Assembly: GCA_019022495.1 (NCBI GenBank)
Contig: JAFEKR010000012.1
Location: 1 to 64,000, forward strand
DNA: 64,000 bases
Source: Epichloe hybrida
Taxonomy: Eukaryota; Ascomycota; Sordariomycetes; Hypocreales; Clavicipitaceae
Direction: 5' to 3'
Below are positions 10,544 through 22,742 of this stretch, one piece after another. A model generated the notes under the pieces. That model had not been told where the DNA came from, made no database searches, and was given only the letters and a program-made list of their open reading frames with translations. How positions within the stretch are numbered: the stretch's first letter is position 1; the number at the start of each line of letters is the position of its first letter. The translations under genes and the position numbers were made by a program.

Positions 10544-13500
10544 ATGAGCCACTATGCTCAGCTATCCGGTACAATGGGTGATCGATTCCGTTCGGAGCCT
10601 GGGAATGAAGCCCTACCACAGCACGAAGCTCCACGGATGCAGTACCGAAGCCGACCTGTGTCGGTCGCTGTTGATCCCATTTCCCTCGTCATATCTGAAT
10701 GCATACCAATTACTTCGTCAATACAGAAACATGCTAGGTCACCACACTCATCAGTATCAGCGATACTTGGAGGAAATCCCAATCCAGTTCAACTCGGTCC
10801 TGCCGGTGCGATAATGATAATGCGACACAAACCTCGAGCGACCGATACCCCCAATGTCGAGCCCACAGAGGAGGTGGCTTCATCTAGCAATCGGTGGGGT
10901 CTTCGCGGCCAGAAGGGCAAGAGTATGCAAGACAATCCGATGATAGCAGCTTTTGGAAAGTTGCGACATGAAATTGCCGTTATCAAAGGTATGTTGATCC
11001 AAGTATCTTGATTGACTGATGTTGGTCCACTGATCACTCTTAAGATATAAGGACGTTTGACGCACCGAATCTCCTGGCCCCTTTCCTTCTTGTCATACAA
11101 GCTAAGGGAACTGCGGCACCGATAACCATACTAGCATTGGGTGCTTTGAGGAAGTTTCTTGCATATGGCTTTGTATGTTCCGACTCTCCTCGGTTTGCGC
11201 TCGCTATGCAATCTCTATCTGCGGCTGTCACGCACTGTCAATTTGATATCAGCGACGCGTCACAGGGGGAGGTGGTTCTACTAATGATTCTGAACTTGAT
11301 GGAAGACATGATGTCGGGTCCTGGCGGCCACATTCTGAGCGACGAGAGCGTCTGCGATATGATGGGTCGAGGCCTGGCAATATGCTCTCAACCAAGGTTC
11401 TCAGCAGTATTGCGCAGGACTGCAGAAGCCACGATGGTAAGAATGTGCCAAATCATTTTTGAAGATGTAAAACATCTAGAATTGGTTTACAGTGATGACG
11501 ATGAGGACTTGGAACGTCGGGTCCACGATGATCTGGTTGAACTGAAGATTGACGAGAAGGCCGCATTCCGTGGTGGTGATGAAAAGGCCATTTCTGGAGC
11601 TGAGCACTCGAATTCATTGGATGACGAACGGTCTTCGTTCAGTCCTGATGGTGACAACCAAGACGAAAGAGCTTCTTCTCAGAGAGCCAATGATGGCACG
11701 AGCGATCGAATCGAAGGAACAGATTCCGTGGATCTCAAACCATATTCCCTACCTTCCGTGAGGGAACTCTTTCGGGTCCTCGTCAATTTTCTTGACCCTA
11801 ATGATCACCAACACACCGATACGATGAGGGTAATGGCAATGCGCATCTTGCACGTAGCTTTGGAGGTTTCCGGCCCTTTTATAGCTCGGCATCCCGCGCT
11901 GGCGACCATTGCAGAGGATCGCTTATGCTGCTACCTATTCCAGCTTGTCAGATCTGACAATATGGCTGTGCTGCAGGAGTCGTTGATCGTTACGGGTACG
12001 CTACTAGCAACTTGTCGAGGAATCCTCAAACTTCAGCAGGAGTTGTACCTGTCCTATCTGGTCGCATGCTTGCACCCTACTGTTCAGATCCCTCGTGAGC
12101 CGGGGATTGACCCCTCACTCTATGTCGGAATACCGGAAACACCAAAGCTTGTAAAGCCCCCTCCCTCACAAGCAGGAAGCGGCCGCGCTACACCAGTGTC
12201 CGTTAAAGATAGACAAAAACTTGGTCTAGAAGGGGGGGCTCGCAAACCAGACGCGAGACAGGCGATGGTTGAGACGATAGGAGTTCTTTCACGGATGCCC
12301 ACCTTTGTGGTTGAGCTTTTTGTCAATTACGATTGTGACGTGGACAGAGCCGATTTATGTGAAGATATCGTTGGTCTACTATCCCGAAATGCTCTACCTG
12401 ACTCGGCGACATGGAGCACAACCAGTGTACCACCTCTTTGCCTGGACGCTTTGCTTAAATACATTCAATTTCTAGCTGAAAGACTACATGACCTCCCCAC
12501 TTATGACGGATACCCAGATCCGGATCATCTGCGAGAACAGAGACGGAAGAAAAAGATTATTGTCAAGGGCGCTAGCATATTCAACGAGAAGCCGAAAGCG
12601 GGACTCGGCTTTTTGGAAGCTCAAGGAATCATATCTGATGTCAACGATCCCGTCGAAGTGGCGAGATTTCTCAAGGGAACTTCGCGGACGTCAAAGACAG
12701 TCCTGGGAGATTTTCTCTCCAAACGGGGCAACGAAGCTATACTGAAGGCCTTCTTGGACCTTTTCGACTTTTCGGGCAAGCGTGTCGATGAAGCGCTGAG
12801 GGTTCTACTTGAAACTTTCAGATTACCGGGTGAAGCGCCTCTAATTGCCTCAATAGTCGAATGTTTCTCGGAAAAGTATTGTGCAGACGACACACCGAAC
12901 GATGTCGCCAATAAAGACGGGGTTTTCATTCTGACGTACGCCATAATTATCTTAAATACCGACCAACACAACCCAAATCTCAAGTCAACAAAAAGAATGT
13001 CATTTGAAGATTTTTCAAGGAATCTTCGTGGCCAGAATGACGGCCAGAATTTCTCGGTCGAGTTCCTGAGAGCAATTTTCGACTCCATCAAGTCTAACGA
13101 AATCATACTGCCTGATGAGCATGAAAACAAACATGCGTTCGACTACGCATGGAGAGAATTGCTTTTGAAGACCGAAGCTGCTGGTGATCTCGTGATCTGT
13201 GATACCAATATATACGATGCGGATATGTTTGCGGCGACTTGGAAGCCTATCATCTCTACCCTGTCATACGTGTTCATGTCTGCAACAGATGATGCGGTGT
13301 TTGCTAGGATTGTCAGTGGGTTCGATGAATGCGCGCGCATTTCGGCTAAGTATGGAAACACGGAGGCTCTTGATCAAATAATATATTGCCTCAGCTATAT
13401 GAGCACTTTGGCAACGATCAGTTCCTTTAGCACGTCTCTAAACACTGAGATCCAAGTTGGCGATGGAAGTGTAATGGTCAGCGAGCTTGCCGTCAAATTG

Positions 13501-15733
13501 GGACGAGATTTTCGGGCACAATTAGCTATGCTTGTTTTATTTCGTGTTATTACTGGCAACGAGGCTTTAATCGATCGAGGCTGGAAGCAGGTAAGCAATT
13601 TGAAGATCTCCACACCGTCAAAATCTGGTTAATTGACCAAAAAAAAAAGGTCACAAGAATCTGGGTCAATCTTTTTGTTAACTCTCTCATACCGTCGTTC
13701 GCATCCTCGACCAGTGCCTCAGCATCTACACCGGGAATTCCTCTGCAGATGCCTTCTCAAGTTATTGACCGGGCAACCCGGACCGCTGAAACTAGCTTTT
13801 TCAGTGCATTCACATCTTATATTTCGAGCTACGCCGCCGATGACCCGCCCGAGCCATCTGAAGAGGAATTGGAGAGCACTTTATGCACTGTTGATTGCAT
13901 CAAGTCATGCAATATGGAAGGCGTTTTTCAAAACATTCTGTAAGTTAGCAATGCATGATTGGACAGATCACAATTTCTGATTGATTTAGGAACCTCTCGA
14001 CACTTGCAACTACACGCCTGATTAAGGCTCTTCTCGATCAGATTCCCGAAGATGACCAAAACACGGTGATCACTGTTAAACAAGATGCCATTTCTCCTGC
14101 TTCAGCTACAGTTCAAGCGACAACTTCCTATCAACCGACGTATGATCCAACAGTAGCGTATATTCTCGAAGTCTGTACGACCCTGGTGTTACGTAACGAG
14201 GAACTTATACAGAGTATGGGAAGAGCTGTCTTTAGCACCGTGCTGGGACTACTTCGTGACCCTGCGAAGTGGCATCCTATTACACTGTCTCGAGCAACAT
14301 TTCACGCGCTGTCAATCTTGAAGAGTAGCTACGTAAGATCCGCCTATAGTTCTTTCCAGCATTGCCACGCTAATATCTGACTCAGAATTTCGATTTCATC
14401 AAAGTGCATTCTTTGCTCCACACCATCGCGAACCTACCACAGCACATCATTAAACAAACATCTGATATAATCTCAAGCGGTTTCGTTATCTGCACGGATC
14501 GGCCTGGCGCACTACGGAATGAGATGATGAAGTCTCCCGATTTTTGGGCAATTCTTCGTATTTTAGCCAGAAACAGAGATTCTGCTTCGTCGGTTTTTAG
14601 CATTTTAGAAAGCAGTATCACGGGATCTCCTCCGGCTATCAGCGCGGACAATTACGAAGCTACAATATGTCTTTTGGGCTTTTTTGCGTCCGCCCCTGCC
14701 CAAGTAGAACCCCTGGCTCAAGGTCCTGAGTCAGATGACCGCAGATCTGACCGACATGTCAAGACCAAATGGTAAGTCTCTACCAAATTGACGAAAGCCC
14801 TCAGATTTATCCTGCTTTTCTTACTTACCGGAAATAGTGACGATGCGGTCATTAATAGAGGTTGCAAAGCAATCAACACACTGCAAGGCATCACTGCCTG
14901 TGTTCCTCAACTCATGCAGCAATCTCGGTTAGAAAGTAGTGAAGGTACGTTCATGTAGAAACCTGTGAGAAGGCGAAATGTAGCTAAGATTCCACAAGCT
15001 TGGTCGGCCTACTGGCTCCCAATCTTCCAGGTTTTGACGACTCAGTGCACCAGTCCCTCTAGAGATATTCGACAGCTTGCTTTCTCGGCCATGCAGAGAT
15101 CACTGCTATCACCAGAGCTAACCCACGCAGATGCTCAAGAATGGACAGCCATATTCAGCAGGGTACTTTTCCCTTTGATTCATATGCTCTTGAAGCCAGA
15201 GGTCTTCTCCGTAGACAGGGAAGGGATGGGGGAAATGCGTATACAGGCAGCGTCGTTGCTCTGCAAAGTATTCTTGCAATATTTGGTACTACTTTCCGAA
15301 TGGGATGGGATGCTTGATTTGTGGGTCAAGCTCATTGATATTATGGATCGTCTTATGAACAGTGGCCAGGGCGATACTTTGGTGAGTCAGCCTCCGGTGA
15401 ATGTTCAAACGATTGTAAACCTATTAACAGGTATATCAGGAGGATGCGGTTCGGGAGAATCTCAAAAATGTTGTGCTGTTCATGATTAGCAGTGGTTATC
15501 TTGTTCCACCATCGAGAAATTCATCGAAACAACCGCTCTGGGATGAAACGTGGAAGCGTGTCGACCGATTTCTGCCGGATCTACGAAACGATCTAGCTTC
15601 AGAAAGCTCAGAGAACTCGCCAAGGACGGAAAGCAGTCGGACAGATAATGACGGTAACGGAATGGCAGGCGAGACTGGTGACCTAACCGCCATTGTTGCT
15701 GTTGGTGGTAGAGAGAACAAAAGCAAAGACTAG
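10544..15733 (+). CDS. GEA1: Guanine nucleotide exchange factor for Arf GTPases, Gea/GBF1 family
   Basis: Large Sec7-family Arf-GEF that loads GTP on Arf1 at the Golgi and drives COPI coat recruitment. Eight exons: 10544-10988, 11045-13590, 13650-13939, 13990-14332, 14386-14771, 14838-14944, 14999-15381 and 15431-15733. Together they give about 1600 residues, the usual size for fungal Gea proteins. The N-terminal dimerisation region contains the conserved VAVDPISLVI and KHARSPHSSVSAILGG blocks, which support the ATG at 10544. The Sec7 domain is at about 650-845. It carries the FRLPGEAP loop with the catalytic glutamic finger at about residue 745, and NTDQHNPN downstream. The HDS-type helical regions follow; exon 7 opens with WSAYWLPIFQ. 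The intron at 13591 ends in a long A run before its AG. Splice sites are inferred from phase and conserved protein blocks. Confidence 0.95.
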
Positions 15734-16848
15734 ACATTTGAGCTTGCATAGAAATTGCCAAAAGCCAGTAAATGCGACAGCACCAGGCCGCAACCCCAAA
15801 TTTCTTCGAATTTAGCCAGCGATCGTAACAGCGAGAAAGCTATGCTTGTGGATACGACACTTGTTAGGAGCACAGAGGCACAGAGGACAGAGGCATAGGC
15901 GCGACCACATTACAGAGCATAGTAGGTCCTAGGATAGCAAAATGTATTGGCCTAGCTACTAGCTAGTTATGTGTGCGTAATAAGGCAGGGTATATAGCAA
16001 AGACTACTTCTATTATATAGGAGAGATTAGAGATTAAATTATTCCAGCCACTACCCCTAGTTATTAGCTTTCTAATAGTAACTATTAATCTTAGCCTTGA
16101 CTCTGTTTACAAGCCTAGACATGAGCCTTAACATTAACTTACCCTCAAAATAGAGTTAAGGGCTATAGAATGCTATAAAATATAATAAATATTACTTTAG
16201 TAGTGTGTGCCCTTAAACGCGCGCCCGGAAACGCGCGTTCGCGATAATAGCATCAGGGATCACATGGATGACAAGGGATGACAATATTAGTCATCTAGGT
16301 CACTTCTGGCCAAGCTTCGAGAGCTCATCACGCCTGACAGATATGGAGCTTTTATGCCTAGCTTTGCTATGGCTATTATTATGTTTAAAGATAAGATAAA
16401 TTAATAAAATTTTGATGCCGATAGGCAGGCCGCGAAGGGGCACAAGTGCGATGCACAACGTGTAGTCAGATTGATATGTAAGAAGGATAACGAAGCTATC
16501 GTGGCCTCTCGCGAAAGTAGTAATAACTTTTAACTGTAATAACGCGCTACCTTTGCAAATGCTTAGCTATAACTATTAATAAATCAAATAAGCGAAAACT
16601 TTTTAAGAATACATATATAATTTTTTAAAAATATTTACAATAGCTGTATATTGTACTGTTAGTCATTGAAATTAGGTAACTAGACTCCATGGTAATGACT
16701 AGGAGCACACGCGAGCGCATGTGGGGTAAAGCTTGCCGTTTCGCCTCTAACCACGAATCTTGCTTTCTCCGTCGCACCGAATTTTTGTATTATCACGCAT
16801 CTTCATATTTAAATTCCAAGGCGCCCATGATCTAATCTAAACTTAGGC
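15734..16848. other. Intergenic region with an AT-rich, RIP-like relic
   Basis: 1.1 kb separates GEA1 from FIG4. About 15,950-16,200 and 16,370-16,680 are AT-rich with few CA/TG dinucleotides, resembling small transposon remnants too decayed to classify. Between them is a GC-rich patch with repeated ACGCGCG-type words near 16,215-16,245. The last 150 bp, of ordinary composition, should hold the FIG4 promoter. I found no coding region. Confidence 0.5.
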
Positions 16849-19800
16849 ATGACTGAAGCGACGACTATAGAGGACGCCTCAGCAAGCCACCCACAAGCCA
16901 CAACACAGCCGAAGGAAGCGGACAATGTCGACCAAGTAACGCCAGCTTTTCCACGACTTCGAAATCATGAAGCAACGGACATCTCGTGTACTGACGAGAC
17001 ACCACTGGGAGGCACCACTTTTACAGACGTGGATAACGAAGACGAAGCTGTCGTGGCACAGCCCTTTCTAGGAACTGCAAGTCCAGATTCTATCAATTCC
17101 GTTGTCAATTCTGTGCGACACTCATCAGGTGATGGTGCGCGAGAGGTTGGCGTCGAAGATGTGACCAATTTCTTCACCCATAAGATGCACAAGTTCAGCC
17201 TTTATGAAACCGCTAGTAGATACTACGTGGTTGGTGTTGACGTGAGCGAGGAGCGATACCGTATTCTAAAAATCGACCGGTCCGCTGAAGGTGCGGAACT
17301 CAATATGACAGACGACAAGATTGCATACAGCCTCAAGGAAATCAATCAGCTTCTGGATACTATAGATGATGGAAATAGAGGGACAGGTGGAATCAAACTC
17401 CGTTGCACAACATGGGGTATCATTGGGTTTATTAAATTCACAGGACCGTACTACATGCTATTAATAACCAAAAAAAGCACTGTCGCCATGGTCGGTGGTC
17501 ATTACATATACCAGGTCGAAGGAACTGAGCTGATCCCACTCGTTCCCGGAAAAACTAAATCTGGCTCACGCAACACGGATGAGCAGAGGTTCTTGGGTAT
17601 ATTGAACAACCTAGATTTGACCAAATCGTTTTATTATAGCTACTCCTACGACATAACAAGAACACTTCAGCACAACATAATAAGAGAGAGAGAAACTCTG
17701 GGCAAAGGGATCATACCTTCACCAGACGATGATTTGAACACTATGTTCATCTGGAACTCATATCTTCTTGAGCCAGCTGTCAAAGGTCTGCATGCAGCAT
17801 ATGATTGGTGTCGTCCGATAATCCACGGATATGTTGATCAAGCTGGTGAGTATCTCCCTGATATCCACCCTTCACGAGATTCTCCTTTTACTCATGGTCG
17901 CAAAGCACTCTCTATTTATGGCCGGACTGCGCATATCACCGTTATTGCCAGACGATCCAGGCATTTTGCTGGGGCTCGGTTTCTGAAACGCGGTGCTAAT
18001 GACATGGTATGTATTTTACAAAAAGCCGTCAATCAAGCTGTTTCAGACCTGTCACATAGCTAGTGCTCTAACTAACATTCTTATCAGGGTTACGTTGCCA
18101 ACGACGTAGAGACGGAGCAGATAGTGTCTGAGTCTCTTACTACATCATTTCACTCTCCTGGGCCACGACTATTCTGCAACCCACAATATACCTCTTATGT
18201 TCAACATCGCGGGAGTATTCCTCTTTATTGGACTCAAGATAGTACAGGAGTAACTCCAAAGCCTCCCATCGAGCTCAATCTCATTGACCCTTTTTATGGT
18301 GCGGCCGCATCACATTTTAACAACTTGTTTCAGCGGTATGGTGCCCCTATCTACGTTGTGAATCTAATCAAATCCAAAGAGCGGCAACCGAGAGAATCCA
18401 AATTACTACTTGAATACACTCACGCCATTGAATACTTGAATCAGTTTCTTCCTTCTGGAAAAAAAATTATCCATAAAGCTTGGGACATGAGTCGCGCGTC
18501 GAAAGTCCGTGGTGGTGATGTAATTGGTAACCTAGAGCTAATTGCAGAATCAGTTGTCACTACAACGGGTTTCTTTCGAAATGGGGATGGTAAAACCAGC
18601 CCAATGCAGGCACAAAATGGTGTTGGGCGGACGAACTGCATTGACTGCCTCGACAGAACAAATGCTGCTCAGTTCGTCATCGGAAAGAAGGCATTGGGTT
18701 ATCAGCTACATGCATTGGGTATCATTGATAACCCATCTGTTGACTACGACACAGATGCAGTCAATCTCTTCACGCATATGTGGCATGACCACGGTGACAC
18801 CATAGCGGTTCAGTATGGTGGTTCACAGCTTGTCAACACCATGGAAACTTATCGAAAGATAAACCAATGGACCAGTCATTCTCGAGACATGATTGAGAGC
18901 TTTAAACGATACTATAACAACTCGTTTCTTGACAGCCAGCGCCAAGAAGCGTATAATCTGTTCCTGGGTAACTACGTTTTCTCAAAGGATCAGCCTCTAT
19001 TGTGGGAATTAAACACAGATTATTATCTACACCACATTCATCCAAGAGATTGGTCGACTACGAACACTAGCAATTACATCAACTGGTATAATCCATCCAA
19101 TATACGTCCGAGGACAATACCTGACCGTTCGAGGCTGAAATATGCCTTAGAAAAACTTTCCGTTGAGGCAGTTGATGATTATTGGCTGGAATATTATCGG
19201 CCTGCGACGCTGTCATCTTTCCCAAAAATGTTTGCATACAAAATGAATTCAACTATAAAATACATTCCCTTGAAGTCTACACAAGATGGCCGGTATGACT
19301 TGAGCCCCTTTCGAGTCCGCACAGATCTTGAAACCGATTCGGACAAACGGAAGAGGAAAGCAGGTTTGGCTGCTAAAGCTGAATACACGTCTTCGCTAGG
19401 TCACCGGAATGAAGATGGTGCCTGTTCAGCTACTTCTGGTAGCACCGCGACCAAAGGTATTTCTCTACAGCGATGGCTTCAGCCTGTTCCCGAGAAAAGC
19501 TCTCGATCACATGATGTGACAAACTTGCATCCCGTGCTCGGTGGCAAGCGGCAAGAAAGTGACAAGTTCAAGCCAACTGCTCTCGAGAAGTCAAATGCTG
19601 TCCAATGGACTTTCACCAAGGCCGTGCATGAATCTCTCAACCCGTCAGTTAATGGGCAAGAGGCAGATGACTACGATCGCTACATTCGTCACCCTCAAAA
19701 CCTTCCTCTTGTCATATCTGACCACAGGCCATCGGACATTGATGCTTCAGAGTACCGAGACTATATCGATGGTAGCTGGAAGGATCATGGTCTGCTATCC

Positions 19801-19959
19801 ACTGGAATGGACGATGAAATTGATGTGTATCATGAACTTCTAAAAATCGGCGACAATCCACTTACTGTGACGGACGACGATGCAACGAAGAAGAGGTACA
19901 AAGCCTACAGAAAATGGCTTCGTGGTAAATCTTTTTTTAAGCAACAGCCACTCGATTAA
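16849..19959 (+). CDS. FIG4: SAC-domain polyphosphoinositide phosphatase Fig4
   Basis: Vacuole/endosome 5-phosphatase acting on PI(3,5)P2; in other fungi it works in a complex with Vac14 and the Fab1 kinase. Three exons: 16849-17845, 17906-18006 and 18088-19959, about 989 residues. The SAC domain starts near residue 110 (YETASRYYVVGVD). GPYYMLLITKKS and RRSRHFAGARFLKRG are diagnostic blocks. The catalytic CX5R motif reads CIDCLDR with the cysteine near residue 550. The KALGYQLHALGI and DHGDTIAVQYGGSQLV segments favour Fig4 over Sac1. The intron at 17846-17905 is 60 bp, in phase and without stops, so it could be missed: reading through adds 20 residues in a conserved block. The C-terminal tail contains a KRKRK-like basic patch. 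It converges on TTI2 with only 75 bp between stops. Confidence 0.95.
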
Positions 19960-20034
19960 AAGTCTGTTATAATTGATTTGAAAAGTGCTTGGAAGGTTTC
20001 CGCTGCAGACAAATGGGGGTTTATCGAGATCGTC

Positions 20035-21939
20035 TCATTCAATAAACAAGTCCCTGAGTCGATCATCTTGAACACAAATCATCTCCAGCCTCGTATTTAT
20101 CCTCTCGTCATCGTCTTTTGACATTGAGCGCATCGCTGAGACCACGTCATTAATACAACGCTTCGTGTCCCTTCCGTCAGAACAGGTGGAAAGTTGAGGG
20201 CCATCTGCCATGGCGTCACTAAAATTCAACCAACAGACGCTCAAGATGCGCAATACCTGTTCCACTCTCTGCGCTGCTCTCACTCTAGGCCAGCAATTGA
20301 AAATGACCAAAACCAACGCTTCGTTTGCAGCCATTAAAACTGCTGGGTGTTTTGAGAATGAACCATCACACATAACAGACTCAATAAGCCTTAGCAAGTC
20401 CTTTTGCGTAGACAAACAATTAGTGTGAGCATCAGTCATCTGGTTCAGGAAATACCCACAAATAAATGTTTGGCGGCAAAGATTCCCAGGTATGATACTA
20501 GTTTTGCGGCGTTCTGCAACAGAATGGTTGTGACTTCCACATGGTCTGATGCACGTTGATAGCTATCCAGAACTCCTTCCCGAATAAGCTTATCGAGGAG
20601 TCGCCTTCTCGTACGGCTCTGAAGCTCGGGAGTTTTCACAGCGAGGTCCGTCAAAACTTGATAAGCTGTATCGATTAAAGGCACAGAATCGTTCTCCGGT
20701 GTTAATGGTGGAAGAAGATGCAACGTAGGAAATATTTTGTTCTCCAGCAGGCGGTCGATTCCAGTCTTGAATATAATTGTGGACGGGCATTTCTCTAAGA
20801 AATGGACAATTAATTGAAGAGCCTTTTTCTTGACTGTCGTTTCACGACTCTCTGCGAGACCAATCAGAGGGGGGGCGAAGAGATGCCAGTGTCCAGCAAC
20901 ATATTTTGTCTATTACACAACTGGGTGTTAGTGGTGCCCTTGATTATTGACTACAATGTGACCTAGGTGACTCTCTTTTTCTCTCCGACCACACCTACCT
21001 CAACCTTTTTCAGTGCCCATTCGAAAACAGTCATGAGCCTTTGCCTATCATCTGTACATTTTAAAGGAGTAGTAGAGGTTGACACATCGGCTGCAGACGA
21101 TTCTGACGAGTCGGGACTAGAGGACGGTTCCAGTGTTGACCGAACAATGTCGCTAGCAACTATATCGGTAACGAAATTCAAAGGGTCACGCATGGACATC
21201 TGAAAGTCTAGTATGCGATTCGCCAGTAATGCAGCTGGTTTTGTCGTCCATTTATTATGGTGATCTGTGTAGGCTGCGACATGAACCAGAGTAAAGGTTG
21301 CAAGTTTTACTGACTCGGTTGTGTAGTGCAGCAGTAGAAGGGAAGCTAGACCAGCTTCGGTAATCAAGGCATCAAGACGCTCATCTATGGAAAGTTTATC
21401 CATTGTGTGAGTAGTCTGGGACGATATGAGTGTAGTTACTTCTCGACATACCTCTGGATTTGGGACTACAGAGAGTCAATGAAACCACTGCTTGAACAAG
21501 GTCCTCCTGCGCCACCGACGATTCGTCCGAATCGTGATGATCATGCACGCTAGCAGCAGATTCCTTCAAAGATTTCGCATTCGTAATTTCATCAGGATTT
21601 GCCTGAGACGTGATGGGGGTAGTTGAAAATGTGAGGCTCAAGAATACACATGCGAATACTTTCAGTGCGACATCGTGGCGAGTCTTGGTCACGATGATGA
21701 TTAATACATTGCGCGGTGGTTTTCTCAACGATCCAAGTGCATACCATTTCATCTGGCCGATTTTTAAACAGTGTCATTGCGCTGTGCATAGCGACCTGTT
21801 CTCTTTGTCGCTGGGCATATACCTGTTCATGTCTTATTTCATGAGGTATATTAGGAAGTTCCGTCGGCTTGGCAGCGGTTCCGTATCCTAGCTCCTTTAG
21901 ACGGTTTCTGTTTTCTTCGCTGAAGTTCAACTCAGTCAT
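20035..21939 (-). CDS. TTI2: TTI2-like protein (Tel2-Tti1-Tti2 co-chaperone complex subunit)
   Basis: Probable subunit of the TTT complex, which with Hsp90 stabilises PI3K-like kinases (TOR, ATM/ATR type). Five exons on the minus strand: 21939-21745, 21602-21452, 21384-20999, 20909-20460 and 20400-20035, about 515 residues. The family assignment rests on the alpha-helical repeat blocks FPTLHLLPPLTPENDS, LGIFAAKHLFDLLRLIES and ANEALVLVIFNCWPRV near the C terminus, which resemble Tti2 proteins as I know them. The last intron (59 bp) uses a GTGGGT donor and a good ACTAAT branch; it is needed to join two frames across that conserved block. The N-terminal exon is poorly conserved and its start uncertain. 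Convergent with FIG4, and upstream of no obvious partner. Confidence 0.75.
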
Positions 21940-22742
21940 GTCTTCTCTGTGGTGTAACGCTCCGGTGTAGGTTAAACCAGAGCAAAAAATTACTGGACTG
22001 GGGAAAGAAGCAAAATGACAATCGGCATTGAAGCCAGCCAGATCATCAAGGATCGATCCATCATTGGATCTGTGTGTAGGTACCTGTGGAGACGGATAAT
22101 GTACCAGATAATTTTGGAATTACCCAAGACCCACTGTAAGTTCAATCAGACACACAGTATCATTTCTTGAGAGTTTGCACAGCCCGCACTTTGCCATCCT
22201 GTATAGTCCTTCCTTCAGACTGCGGCAGGTCGTTCCGAATACAATGGCAAAGGTGTTCTGCGAGATCTACGCATGAAATTATTCTTCAAATTATCAGCTC
22301 CATAGCATGCCATGGCGGAGACATCAGAGCGGAATCAATACTCAAAACTGTCTCGTGCGACAAGATATCTATGTAGATGTTGTGTGGGAGGACTTATACG
22401 TCCCGAAGCACATAGCAGAGAGTATCCGACTAAGAAAAACCATCGCCTTATAATTTTTAAGAGATCATTGTGCCCATGTCTTCGCGGGGCTTCTCTTTTT
22501 TTTTTTTTTTTTGCAAAAGGTGAGCTTTCTCTCCCTTCATTCCTTTACATACATGTAGCGCCGACGCATGAACCGAGGGTGGGTTGTGTTTTGCGTTGTT
22601 CCGGTAGCACACAAAATGGTTTAATTTATTTATTGAAGAGGAGATGCTTAGTTTCAGACCCAGTATCGCAGGAAACATATAAACCATTCCGCCACAGTTT
22701 TCGTTACTGAAACATGGCTATCGGATGCTATATAGTTCTTAC
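21940..22742. other. Intergenic region between TTI2 and CCA1
   Basis: 0.8 kb holds the TTI2 promoter (minus strand) and the CCA1 3' UTR. A T homopolymer of about 18 bases lies at 22,495-22,512. Open frames here have no recognisable content and I do not call a gene. Confidence 0.5.

Noticed and set aside
10544..11100. Other small frames overlapping GEA1 exon 1 on both strands
   Set aside because: The frame starting at 10544 alone carries the conserved Gea N-terminal blocks and joins exon 2 in phase; the others are shadows.
11137..13632. 831-codon frame as a complete protein
   Set aside because: It starts at TTG and lacks both ends; it is the large second exon of GEA1, ending at the GTAAGC donor at 13,591.
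22312..22710. Plus-strand frame of 132 codons between TTI2 and CCA1
   Set aside because: It reads through a poly-T tract into a run of phenylalanines, with no conserved block; judged a chance frame.
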